NCBI RefSeq assembly: GCF_900177685.1
Contig: NZ_FXAY01000001.1
Coordinates: forward strand, 806,001-870,000
DNA from: Agreia pratensis
Lineage (GTDB): Bacteria; Actinomycetota; Actinomycetes; Actinomycetales; Microbacteriaceae
Direction: 5' to 3'
Length of the DNA stretch: 64,000 nt
Below the pieces are notes generated by a model. That model saw nothing but the letters and a program-made list of their open reading frames with translations. It ran no database searches and was not told where the DNA came from. Both the position numbers and the translations under genes were made by a program. Of the stretch, positions 15,690 to 23,680 are shown piece after piece; the first letter of the stretch is position 1; each line of letters begins with the position of its first letter.

Positions 15690-16765
15690 GCGGCTTCGGC
15701 AGGCGATCCCTGCCACCCGGCTACTTTCGATTCCGGATGCCGGGCGGCACCGCACTGCTGGTTCACCGTCGCTCCGCCGTAGTCGCTGCGGCGCTTTTTC
15801 TTGTCGCCCTCGCGGTCGCCGTCGTCGAGATCGCGACCGGCGATTACACGATCACCCCGACCGGTGCCCTCAACGCACTTGTCGGCGGCGGATCGGATCT
15901 CGATCGTTTCATCGTGGTCGACCAGCGGTTGCCCCGGGCGGCCGCAGCCCTTCTTGTGGGTGCCGCGCTCGGCGCATCCGGTGCCATCTTTCAGAGCGTG
16001 TCGCGGAACCCTCTGGGCAGCCCCGACATCATCGGCTTCACTACGGGCGCCGCCACGGGCGGGCTGACCGTGATCCTGTTGGTGGGCGCGTCGACGGCCA
16101 CGACCATTCTGGTGGGCACACTCGTGGGCGGCTTCGCGACCGCTGCGGTCGTCATCGCGCTGGCACTGCGACGCGGAGCCACCGGAGATCGACTGGTGCT
16201 GTCGGGCATCGCCGTGGCGGCGATGTTGGCCGCAACGAACGACTACCTCGTGAGCCGCGCCGACATCGAGAACGCAGAGGTGGCGAAGGCCTGGCAGTAC
16301 GGAAGCCTCAACGCGATCTCGTGGCCGCCGCTGCTGCCGCTCGCGGTCGTGCTGGCGTTCGCGCTTCCGGCGGCGCTGCTCGCCTCGCGCTCTCTGCGCG
16401 TCCTCGAACTCGGCGACGATACGGCCGCAGCGGTAGGCCTACGCGTGGCGCGCACCCGCACCGTCGCACTCGCACTGGGCGTCTGCCTCGCCGCCATCGC
16501 CGTGGCAACGGCCGGCCCGATCGGCTTTCTGGCGCTCGCCGCACCCCAACTGGCGCGCCGTGTCGCCCGTTCGCCCGGCGTCACCGTGCTTGCGTCGACA
16601 GCGATGGGCGCCGCGCTGCTCGTGAGCGCCGACCTGCTGGCGCAGCGGCTGCTGTCGCCGTTTCAGATTCCCGTCGGCCTGGTCACGGCCGCGATCGGCG
16701 GGGCGTACCTCGTCTGGATGCTGGCGCTGGCCCCCGCGTCGGGGTCGCGGTCGGGCCGCACGTGA
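15686..16765 (+). CDS. Iron-siderophore ABC permease, FecCD family (FepG-like)
   Basis: 359 residues. QRLPRAAAALLVGAALGASGA, FQSVSRNPLGSPDIIGF and GPIGFLALAAPQLARR identify the second FecCD subunit. The GTG start overlaps the upstream stop (GTGA), so translation is coupled to the first permease. The last 324 bp of the gene are repeated almost exactly at 18167-18490, attached to a broken MFS gene. Confidence 0.93.
   Translation: MSGFGRRSLPPGYFRFRMPGGTALLVHRRSAVVAAALFLVALAVAVVEIATGDYTITPTGALNALVGGGSDLDRFIVVDQRLPRAAAALLVGAALGASGAIFQSVSRNPLGSPDIIGFTTGAATGGLTVILLVGASTATTILVGTLVGGFATAAVVIALALRRGATGDRLVLSGIAVAAMLAATNDYLVSRADIENAEVAKAWQYGSLNAISWPPLLPLAVVLAFALPAALLASRSLRVLELGDDTAAAVGLRVARTRTVALALGVCLAAIAVATAGPIGFLALAAPQLARRVARSPGVTVLASTAMGAALLVSADLLAQRLLSPFQIPVGLVTAAIGGAYLVWMLALAPASGSRSGRT
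16442..16765 (+). repeat. Source copy of a 324-bp duplicated segment (fepG 3' end)
   Basis: Bases 16442-16765 match 18167-18490 at a constant offset of 1725. I count about 11 differences by eye; all but one (Thr to Ala in the last codon) are synonymous. Confidence 0.95.
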
Positions 16766-16824
16766 GACGGGCTATGCGAGGGCGAGAACAAAGCCGATAA
16801 CAACGAGCGCGGCCAAGGTTCTAG

Positions 16825-16999
16825 GTTGGATATCGTCGAGACTAGCGAGCAGTGGAGGACGAGATGAGTACGCTCGACCCTATAGAAGCGCGACAGCGTC
16901 GGGAAGCAGCCAGACTTGGCTCGCCCGGGGCTTTCGTGGGTATCGTGATCGGGCTTCTGCTGATCGCCGTCGGCGGGGCCTTCGAGACGCGCGCCCTGT
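16825..16999 (+). repeat. Source copy of a second duplicated segment (start of the DUF3592-like gene)
   Basis: The segment includes GAGACTAGCGAGCA, the GGAGGACGAGATGAG start region and about the first 45 codons. It is repeated with divergence at 19204-19377. Confidence 0.85.
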
Positions 17000-17625
17000 T
17001 CGGCTTCGCGGAGTTCGACGCGATGGGCGATGTCGACGAGCCGCCATTGGCGATCTTCGGAATGATCGTGGGGCTCCCCCTGCTGCTCGCCGGCTTCTTT
17101 ATCCACACCGGCGCGAGCCGTCGATTCACCGGAAAGCTACTGAGTTCTCCCGGCGTCGGGCCGGTCTCGATCCTGCTCGTCGGCCTGTCCGCTGGTGCTT
17201 GGTGGGGAGCTCTGTCAATGCCGTCGCCTGGCGCCTTTTGGATGGTTCCGCTCGGCTTGACGGTTCTCGCGGCGCTTCTCCTTGTCGCGGGCGCGGCAAA
17301 ACGGATGCGTGGGCGTTCGCAACGAGGCACGCTGGCCCGACTGGTGGTTCAGGGACGGATCGCCGCCGGTGTCATCGTCGAGATACCCGAGATCGACCCG
17401 TCCTCCGGGGGCCTCATAGGCCCGGTGACGGTGAAGTTCACCGACTCGGCGGGCGTCGACAGGTGGGTGACGAAGACAGGGCAATGGAAGCGCCGAGACC
17501 TCCCACAGACAGGAGACTCGGCCAGCGTTCTCTACGATCCCGAACGGCCGAGCGATACGTCGCGGATCTGGGTCGCGCCATCCGAATCGACCACCGTCGA
17601 CGATTTCAGCCGCTGGCACGCCTAG
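16864..17625 (+). CDS. Membrane protein with DUF3592-like C-terminal domain
   Basis: 253 residues with four hydrophobic segments (about 25-45, 65-85, 105-125, 130-150). A soluble C-terminal beta-rich part (about 165-245) contains VKFTDSAGVDRW and ASVLYDPERPSDTSR, like DUF3592 proteins. The ATG at 16864 is preceded by GGAGG at good spacing. Function is unknown. A truncated paralogue with the same upstream sequence lies at 19242-19451. Confidence 0.8.
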   Translation: MSTLDPIEARQRREAARLGSPGAFVGIVIGLLLIAVGGAFETRALFGFAEFDAMGDVDEPPLAIFGMIVGLPLLLAGFFIHTGASRRFTGKLLSSPGVGPVSILLVGLSAGAWWGALSMPSPGAFWMVPLGLTVLAALLLVAGAAKRMRGRSQRGTLARLVVQGRIAAGVIVEIPEIDPSSGGLIGPVTVKFTDSAGVDRWVTKTGQWKRRDLPQTGDSASVLYDPERPSDTSRIWVAPSESTTVDDFSRWHA

Positions 17626-17737
17626 CCCGCCGACGAACCCTAGACTCGAAGAATGATCGGTTTCATCGTCGCCTTCAACTGACGGTCCTGCGACCCGCCC
17701 CTCGCAGTTCCTGGCACCGGCCCCGGGCGGGTTCGAA

Positions 17738-17756
17738 CGCGCCGCTTTAAGGCGCG
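17738..17756. repeat. Small hairpin upstream of the broken MFS gene
   Basis: CGCGCC/GGCGCG arms around a 7-nt loop. It lies in the 200-bp gap (17626-17828) that otherwise holds nothing I can identify. It may end transcription from the upstream gene. Confidence 0.3.
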
Positions 17757-17828
17757 CAGACCCTCATCAGCGATGATCCTCCGCAGCGCTTCGGCGCGCG
17801 TCGAGGTTCGTATTACCGAAGGCCCATA

Positions 17829-18166
17829 ATGCCCACCGATCACCTGTCTTATCGAGCCGTGCTGCGCACACCGCAGATAGCTCGCTCCTTTCTCCCCAGC
17901 ATCGTCGGGCGCCTGTCGCTCGCCACGTCTGGGCTCGCCCTGGTGCTGCTGCTCGAGCAGTCCACCGGATCGTTCGCCCTGGCCGGGGTGATCACCGCCG
18001 TCTTGGGAATCGCGAACGTCGTAGCCACTCCCTTGCGGGCACGCCTCATCGACAGCCACGGCCAGACCGTGGTGCTCGGCGCGATCGGACTCGGCCACGC
18101 GGCATCCCTCATCGCGCTGGCCGCGGTGCCTCATGCCGACACGCTCTGGCTTCTTCTCCTTGCCGC
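17829..18166 (+). pseudogene. MFS transporter fragment, N-terminal third only
   Basis: About 113 codons encode the start of an MFS transporter: TPQIARSFLPSIVGRLSLA and then three hydrophobic helices, with ATPLRARLIDSHG as the conserved loop between helices 2 and 3. At 18167 the sequence switches abruptly into the duplicated fepG tail, and the MFS frame does not continue into the fepG frame. About nine helices are missing, so it cannot be functional. The start resembles MFS exporters often found beside siderophore genes. Confidence 0.8.
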
Positions 18167-18490
18167 CGCGTGGCGCGCACCCGCACCGTCGCACTCGCAC
18201 TGGGCGTCTGCCTCGCCGCCATCGCCGTGGCAACGGCCGGCCCGATCGGCTTTCTGGCGCTCGCCGCACCCCAGCTCGCGCGCCGTGTCGCCCGTTCGCC
18301 CGGCGTCACCGTGCTTGCGTCGACAGCGATGGGCGCCGCGCTGCTCGTGAGCGCCGACCTGCTGGCGCAGCGGCTGCTGTCGCCGTTTCAGATTCCCGTC
18401 GGCCTGGTCACGGCCGCGATCGGCGGGGCTTATCTCGTGTGGATGCTCGCGCTCGCGCCTGCGTCGGGGTCACGGTCGGGCCGCGCGTGA
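18167..18490 (+). pseudogene. Duplicated 3' end of fepG (106 codons) without a 5' end
   Basis: The segment encodes the last third of the FepG-like permease, nearly identical to 16442-16765. Differences cluster in third positions (for example CTG/CTC, TAC/TAT, GTC/GTG); only the last residue differs (Ala for Thr). The frame is shifted relative to the MFS fragment it joins. An 18-bp micro-repeat (CGGTCGGGCCGCGCGTG) follows its stop. Confidence 0.9.
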
Positions 18491-18535
18491 CGCGGTCGGG
18501 CCGCGCGTGGCAGTGGGTCGTGCAGAGTTGGCCGG

Positions 18536-19129
18536 CTACTTCAGCGGCCATGGAGCGTCGTAGTGGCACGTCACAGGACCCGTATCGGATGATTCCTGAT
18601 CAACGACGGCTCCGCCGTACCGGATCTGGCAGCTGTGCAAGTAGCCCTCGCCGCCCGGCGACGGCGTCACGGTGATCTCGACGGTCTTCTTCGTGGTGTT
18701 CCACCATTTCACACCGTCTTTTTGCCACTCTTCGGTGTACGTCTGAAAGTCGTCCGCGTACGTCACAGTGAAAGTGGGTCCACCAGTAGCGCGCACCTCG
18801 ACGTCGACCGGGCGCGCTGTAAGCAAAACGACCATGATCACCACGACGACAAGGTCGACGACGAGGCCGATAACGGCGAGCACCGCCGTCCAACGCAATA
18901 TGGCGCCGCGTTGGCCTCGCGAGCGAGCACGAAACATGAGCACCAGCGCGACCACGGCTGCGACAGCCCCAAGCCCGACGAGCGGAAAGAACTCGTAGTA
19001 GAAAACCGGCGCGATCACGGCGGCGATCGCCAGCCACAGTGCGACGAGCGGAGTTCGCCCGGAGACGCGCCCACCAGCGCCCGTCGGAGCCGCTCCGTCG
19101 GCGGGCAACGATCCGTCAGCCTGAGTCAT
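18536..19129 (-). CDS. Membrane-anchored protein of unknown function with C-terminal extracytoplasmic domain
   Basis: 197 residues. A Pro/Gly-rich N-terminus is followed by two or three membrane helices (about 27-60 and 70-100). A C-terminal domain with two Cys (HSC, VTC) follows, probably a small beta sandwich like MmpS/DUF4190-related proteins. ATG 19129 has GGGAAAG upstream. It is inserted between the two duplicated segments and has no counterpart in the source copy, so it arrived with or after the rearrangement. Confidence 0.7.
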   Translation of the reverse strand: MTQADGSLPADGAAPTGAGGRVSGRTPLVALWLAIAAVIAPVFYYEFFPLVGLGAVAAVVALVLMFRARSRGQRGAILRWTAVLAVIGLVVDLVVVVIMVVLLTARPVDVEVRATGGPTFTVTYADDFQTYTEEWQKDGVKWWNTTKKTVEITVTPSPGGEGYLHSCQIRYGGAVVDQESSDTGPVTCHYDAPWPLK

Positions 19130-19203
19130 GTCTTTCCCATCGATAGTTGCCCGCACGCACTGCCTTGGGCCTTTCCGTGCCCTGCAGACTGCTGTCGTTC
19201 TGC

Positions 19204-19377
19204 ATTGGGTATCACGAGACTAGCGAGCAACGGAGGACGAGATGAGCACGGTCGACCCTGTAGACGCACGCCAGCGCCGGAAAACGGCCAGACTCGGCTC
19301 GCCAGGGGCAGTCATGGGTATCGTGATCGGCCTCCTGCTGATCGCCACGGGCGGAGCCCTCGAGACGCGCGCCCTGT
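19204..19377 (+). repeat. Second copy of the DUF3592-like gene start
   Basis: Homologous to 16825-16999, including the ribosome site GGAGGACGAGATGAG. Similarity stops abruptly after the codons for ETRAL, where both copies share GACGCGCGCCCTGT. Confidence 0.85.
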
Positions 19378-19451
19378 CCGTCGGTCTGGCAGGCGGCGCC
19401 TCTGTCTCTATCTCGCTTCGTGAAATCCGCGCGAAACGATCCCCTCTGTAG
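19242..19451 (+). pseudogene. Truncated paralogue of the DUF3592-like membrane protein
   Basis: 69 codons. The first 45 or so mirror the gene at 16864 (MSTVDPVDARQRRK against MSTLDPIEARQRRE, then GIVIGLLLIA and ETRAL). The remaining 24 residues are unrelated, and a stop follows. It keeps a good ribosome site and could still be translated as a single-helix peptide. It is best seen as the remnant of a tandem duplication. Confidence 0.75.
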
Positions 19452-19480
19452 CGTGGGCAGCGAGACGAAGGCGGGGCCGG

Positions 19481-20887
19481 ATGCGCGAACTCAGTTTTAG
19501 CTCGGTTGTACAGCAGGCCGCGTGGGTGGCTTCGGGAGAGGTGAGTGCACGGGAGCTCGTAGATCACTCGCTCGACGCCATCGAGTCACTCAACCCCCGA
19601 CTCAACGCTGTCGCCGAGGTGATGGCCGCCGACGCCATGGCACGCGCCGACACCCTCGACTCGCAACGCCACGACTCCTCGGCAAAGATGCCCCTGCGTG
19701 GGGTACCCATTGTCATCAAAGAAGAGAACGATATCGCCGGCATCCCCACCCGGTACGGCAGCGCGGCCTACTCCACGCCCGCCCGCGCAGACAGCGAGGT
19801 GGTTCGCAGGCTCCGCGCAGCCGGCGCGGTCGTCGTCGGCACGACCCGCATGCCCGAGTTCGGCATCTGGCCCTTCACCGAGAGCGAGGCCTACGGGATG
19901 ACCCGCAATCCCTGGAATCTCGAGAGGTCGCCGGCCGGGTCGAGTGGAGGTACGGCGGCGGCTGTGGCATCCGGCATGGTGGCCGCGGGAATCGGCGGCG
20001 ACGGCGGCGGTTCCATCCGGCTGCCCGCCAGCTGGTGCGGCCTGTTCGGACTCAAGGCACAACGAGGGCGGATGAGTCTCGCGCCGAACGCCGACCTGTG
20101 GCGATCACTGGGCGTCATCGGGCCGATCACGCGCACGGTCGCCGACAGCGCGCTCATCCATGACGTCATCGCCGGCACCACCGCAGTCGACCGCTTCCGC
20201 GCTGCACCGTTGGCGGCGTCGATGTATGCGGCGGCGACGAGCGAAACGGTGACTCCGCTCAGAATCATGGTGTCGACGAAGAACCCCTCTGGCGGACCGG
20301 CGGCAGACTCCGATACCACCGAAGCGCTGATGCGCACCGCAGCTCTTCTGGCGACACTCGGCCACGAGATCATCGAGGCAGATCCCGCGTACCCCAAGCT
20401 GAACCTGCCGTTTCAGCTTCAGCTGAGTGGCGGCATCGGAGACGAGGCGGCCCGCGCCGACGAGCCCCACCGTCTGGAATCTCGGACAAGGAACATGCTG
20501 CGCATCGGTCGCCCGCTGCGTCGACTCGGAGGCTGGGCTGAGCGAACCGCCGCTCGGCTGGGCGAGCCGTTTCTTGATGACCTGTTCGGCAGGGTAGACC
20601 TTCTCCTGACTCTCACCACGCCCACTGCAGCCTTGCCGATCGGGCAGTTGCACGATGCCGGGGCGCTGACGGCGGTGCGACGTGCCACACCTGTCAGCTC
20701 GTACACCTCGGTGTGGAACGTTCTCGGAAATCCTGCCGCCGCGGTGCCCGCCGGGTTCGGTGCCGACGGAATGCCTCTCAGCGTGCAGGTCATCGGGCCG
20801 CCGAATGGCGAGCTCTCTGTTCTCGCCCTGGGCGCCCAGCTCGAACGCAGTCAACCATGGGCCGATTCTCTTCCCCCGGCGGGCTGA
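19481..20887 (+). CDS. Amidase signature family hydrolase
   Basis: 468 residues. The Ser-cisSer-Lys triad is intact: Lys 80 in VPIVIKEEN, Ser 154 in PAGSSGGT and Ser 178 in GGSIR. The family hydrolyses amides to acids and ammonia, with substrates that vary widely. It precedes an aldehyde dehydrogenase gene by 106 bp on the same strand. Together they could turn an amide- or lactam-type compound into a carboxylic acid; that is inference. It is not GatA: no gatB or gatC is near and the sequence around the triad differs. Confidence 0.9.
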   Translation: MRELSFSSVVQQAAWVASGEVSARELVDHSLDAIESLNPRLNAVAEVMAADAMARADTLDSQRHDSSAKMPLRGVPIVIKEENDIAGIPTRYGSAAYSTPARADSEVVRRLRAAGAVVVGTTRMPEFGIWPFTESEAYGMTRNPWNLERSPAGSSGGTAAAVASGMVAAGIGGDGGGSIRLPASWCGLFGLKAQRGRMSLAPNADLWRSLGVIGPITRTVADSALIHDVIAGTTAVDRFRAAPLAASMYAAATSETVTPLRIMVSTKNPSGGPAADSDTTEALMRTAALLATLGHEIIEADPAYPKLNLPFQLQLSGGIGDEAARADEPHRLESRTRNMLRIGRPLRRLGGWAERTAARLGEPFLDDLFGRVDLLLTLTTPTAALPIGQLHDAGALTAVRRATPVSSYTSVWNVLGNPAAAVPAGFGADGMPLSVQVIGPPNGELSVLALGAQLERSQPWADSLPPAG

Positions 20888-20993
20888 ACCACGGTCGAGG
20901 CGACCTCGGCCGGACTTCCGACGGCCGACGCCGCCTCTTACAATTCGAAGACCGCATCGCACGATAAGCACCTCAGAATCAAGGAGCACACCA

Positions 20994-22373
20994 GTGAGCG
21001 ACTACGCCGTCATCAACCCTGCGACCGGAGAGACCCTCCGCGACTATCCGACGATCACCGACGAGGAGCTTCGTCAGGCGATCGCCTCGGCTTCGGCCGC
21101 GCACGAGGAGTGGTCTCGCCGCGTTGCGGTCACCGAGCGGGCGGCCCTGGTTGCACGCGTGGCCGCGCTTCACACCGAGCGCCGTGAGCAGCTGGCCGAG
21201 ATCGCCGTGCGCGAGATGGGCAAGACCCTGGAGCAGGCGCTGGGCGAGGTCGATTTCGCCGCCGCGATCTACCAGTACTACGCCGACAATGGCGAGGCCT
21301 TCTCCGCCGATGAGGCGATCGAGCTGTCCGACGGCACCGGTTCGGCGTTCGTGCGGCGCGCTTCGCTCGGCGTGCTGCTCGGCATCATGCCGTGGAACTT
21401 CCCGTACTACCAGGTGGCCCGCTTCGCAGGCCCCAATGTGGTCAATGGCAACACCATCCTCCTGAAGCATGCCCCGCAATGCCCGGAGTCGGCGGCCGCG
21501 ATCGCGCAGATCTTCGACGATGCCGAAGCCGAGCTGGGCGCCCATGACTCGGTCTACGTGAACATCTTCGCGACCAACGAGCAGATCGCGACCGTCATCG
21601 CCGATCCGCGGGTGCAGGGCGTCTCGGTCACCGGGTCGGAGCGAGCCGGCTCGGCCGTCGCGGAACTCGCGGGTAAGCACCTCAAGAAGGTCGTCCTCGA
21701 ACTGGGCGGCTCCGATCCGTTCATCCTGCTCTCCACCGACGACCTGGATGCCGCGGTGCAGGACGCCGTCAACGCGCGCCTCGACAACAACGGCCAGTCG
21801 TGCAACGCCGCCAAACGCTTCATCATCATCGACGAGTTGTACGACGCGTTCGCAGAGAAGTTCACGTCTGTCTTTACCGCGAACACCCCCGCCGACCCGA
21901 TGGCCGACTCCACACAACTCGGTCCGCTGTCGTCGAAGGCCGCTACCGAGCGACTGACCGAGCAGCTCGGACGCGCTCGATCGCAGGGCGCGACGATCCT
22001 CGCGTCAGGTGAGCCCGACGGCAACTTCTTTCCTCCTGCCGTGCTCGCAGATGTCACGCCGACGATGGACGCTTTCCACGAAGAGTTCTTCGGACCGGTC
22101 GCGGCTCTCTACCGCGTCTCGTCCGAAGACGAAGCGGTCAGGCTCGCGAACGACACTCCGTTCGGCCTCGGTTCTTACGTCTACACGACCGATCAGGCGC
22201 AGGCGTTACGCGTCGCCGATGCCATCGACGCCGGCATGGTATGGATCAACCTCGTGCTGGGCGATGCCGCCGAACTGCCGTTCGGCGGTGTGAAGCGCTC
22301 CGGCACCGGCCGCGAGATGGGCCGCCTCGCCATGGATGAGTTCGTGAACAAGAAGCTCATCCGAATCGCGTGA
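20994..22373 (+). CDS. NAD(P)-dependent aldehyde dehydrogenase, succinate-semialdehyde type (copy 1)
   Basis: 459 residues, the short class typical of GabD1-like succinate-semialdehyde dehydrogenases. The catalytic Cys is residue 270 (NNGQSCNA), the Glu-containing LELGGSDP lies before it, and PWNFPYYQ is the cofactor-side motif. It uses a GTG start behind AAGGAG. It is closely related along its whole length to the enzyme at 51623-53005. One visible difference is LLKHAPQCP here against LLKPAPQCP there. The pairing with an amidase suggests a different source of aldehyde from the second copy. Confidence 0.9.
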   Translation: MSDYAVINPATGETLRDYPTITDEELRQAIASASAAHEEWSRRVAVTERAALVARVAALHTERREQLAEIAVREMGKTLEQALGEVDFAAAIYQYYADNGEAFSADEAIELSDGTGSAFVRRASLGVLLGIMPWNFPYYQVARFAGPNVVNGNTILLKHAPQCPESAAAIAQIFDDAEAELGAHDSVYVNIFATNEQIATVIADPRVQGVSVTGSERAGSAVAELAGKHLKKVVLELGGSDPFILLSTDDLDAAVQDAVNARLDNNGQSCNAAKRFIIIDELYDAFAEKFTSVFTANTPADPMADSTQLGPLSSKAATERLTEQLGRARSQGATILASGEPDGNFFPPAVLADVTPTMDAFHEEFFGPVAALYRVSSEDEAVRLANDTPFGLGSYVYTTDQAQALRVADAIDAGMVWINLVLGDAAELPFGGVKRSGTGREMGRLAMDEFVNKKLIRIA

Positions 22374-22426
22374 GTCGGCCCCTTGCCGTTCTTCGCTCGA
22401 AGAGTCGCTTGTCGTAGGGTGCCTGC

Positions 22427-22840
22427 GTGAGAGCAAAAACCATCGCGGTCGCAGGTTCGTTGGCGCTGGCCCTCATGGGGTCTGTCGCAGGATGCTCACC
22501 GGTGGGGTGCGGCGGCGCAGCAGTCGAGCCACCGAGCGTCTACCTCGATGCGGGCCCCTGGCTCGAGGCGAATCCCGGGGCGACAGCTCAAGCGTGCTTG
22601 GGCGATGGCGAATGCAGAACCCTTACCCCCGGTGCCCAACAAGTCTCCGCGACAGGGGGTATCGGAGCACAGTCGTCGTACTCCTTGAGCGTGACAGGTG
22701 AGCTCACCGGATCGCCGATCCTGACAGTGACTGAGGACGTCGACATTCCCGTCACCACGACCCAGGCAGCATGCGGCCCCAGCAGGTCGCAGACACGAAA
22801 AATGTCTCTGAATCGCTCGGGCCAGCTCGTCACACCATGA
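22427..22840 (+). CDS. Small secreted lipoprotein of unknown function
   Basis: 137 residues. A signal peptide ends in a lipobox with Cys 23 (VAGC). Four more Cys residues in the mature part (GCGG, QACLGDGEC, AACGP) could form disulfides. The body is Thr/Ser-rich and probably beta-stranded. No family recognised. The GTG start lies 54 bp after the aldehyde dehydrogenase stop, so co-transcription is possible. Confidence 0.7.
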   Translation: MRAKTIAVAGSLALALMGSVAGCSPVGCGGAAVEPPSVYLDAGPWLEANPGATAQACLGDGECRTLTPGAQQVSATGGIGAQSSYSLSVTGELTGSPILTVTEDVDIPVTTTQAACGPSRSQTRKMSLNRSGQLVTP

Positions 22841-23236
22841 CCACGGCACGTGCTCGGGAGAGCACCCCTCGCCGCCGGTGAAAGTGACTCCGTGGAACTG
22901 ATTCCTCGTGACCTGGCCACCTCGAATTGCACCGGACACATGCCCCCCGAACAGGGGTTCCCAGAGAACTCCCAGCAAAATAACGTTTTGGTAACTAGCG
23001 CTCCGTTACTCAACCGTTATATGGTTCTAGAGCGTTAGTTGTTTGCTGTGGCAGGTAACGCAGAATGTGATTGCAGGACACTCTTGGTGCAAGGGAAGAA
23101 AGCCCGTCGTTAGCCTCTACGACGGGCTTTCTGTCTGTCTGCGAACGCGTCACTCCAGCGAGGGATGTCAACCCGCCCCTCCTGTTTCGGACATTCCTCA
23201 GCGGCGCCCCTAATGTGGAGCCACGAGAGGATCTCC
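22841..23236 (+). other. 396-bp intergenic region with AT-rich patch and terminator
   Basis: No convincing protein gene. Bases 22970-23060 are much richer in A/T than the surroundings (AATAACGTTTTGG, CGTTATATGG), as a promoter would be. A strong terminator follows at 23099-23130. The region 23130-23236 holds the MarR gene's leader. A small RNA between the patch and the terminator is possible. Confidence 0.5.
23099..23130 (+). terminator. Strong factor-independent terminator with no protein gene just before it
   Basis: AAAGCCCGTCGT and ACGACGGGCTTT pair perfectly over 12 bp around an 8-nt loop, followed by CTGTCTGTCT. The nearest upstream stop codon is about 260 bp away, so it may end a non-coding transcript. 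It is symmetrical and could also act on minus-strand transcripts. Confidence 0.85.
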
Positions 23237-23680
23237 ATGACTAATCCAGCCTCCCCCGTCGAAGCGTGGGAATCGCTCTTTCGCGCTCAGGTCGCGGTGA
23301 TGCGACAGATCGCCTCGGAGTTTCCCTCCGACGTCATCTCTCTGAATGAATACGACGTTCTCTTCACCCTGACCCGCAGCGAGAACCGAACCCTGCGCAT
23401 CCGGGAATTGAACGAGAACGTGCTGCTCACCCAACCGAGCATCTCGCGCCTGGTCGACCGCCTGGCCGCCCGCGGTCTCGTCACGAAGCTCACCGATCCG
23501 AACGATGGCCGCGGAACCCTGGTTGCACTCACCGACACCGGATTCGCTCTGTTCCGCGACGCCGCGCGCATTCACGGCCGCTCCATCACGAGCCGCATGA
23601 GCACCGCGCTCTCACCCGACGAGCTCACAGACCTCGCGCGCCTCACCGGCAAGCTCTACGCGAGCGTCACCACCAGATGA
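23237..23680 (+). CDS. MarR family transcriptional regulator
   Basis: 147 residues. The MarR winged helix is clear: LRIRELNENVLLTQPSISRLVDRLAARGLV as helix-turn-helix, then DPNDGRGTLVALTDTG as wing. ATG 23237 follows GAGAGGATCT. The stop overlaps the photolyase start by 4 bp (ATGA), so the regulator and the repair enzyme are made together. It may repress this operon in response to a ligand or redox signal; the ligand is unknown. Confidence 0.9.
   Translation: MTNPASPVEAWESLFRAQVAVMRQIASEFPSDVISLNEYDVLFTLTRSENRTLRIRELNENVLLTQPSISRLVDRLAARGLVTKLTDPNDGRGTLVALTDTGFALFRDAARIHGRSITSRMSTALSPDELTDLARLTGKLYASVTTR

Noticed and set aside
17710-17765. Possible tRNA remnant around GGGTTCGAACGCGCC
   Set aside because: The GTTCGAAC looks like a T-loop but flanking bases cannot form a T-stem, acceptor or anticodon arm; it is a chance palindrome near a hairpin.
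17829-18350. Full-length MFS transporter from 17829
   Set aside because: Only the first ~113 codons are MFS-like; after 18166 the frame reads the fepG duplicate out of frame.
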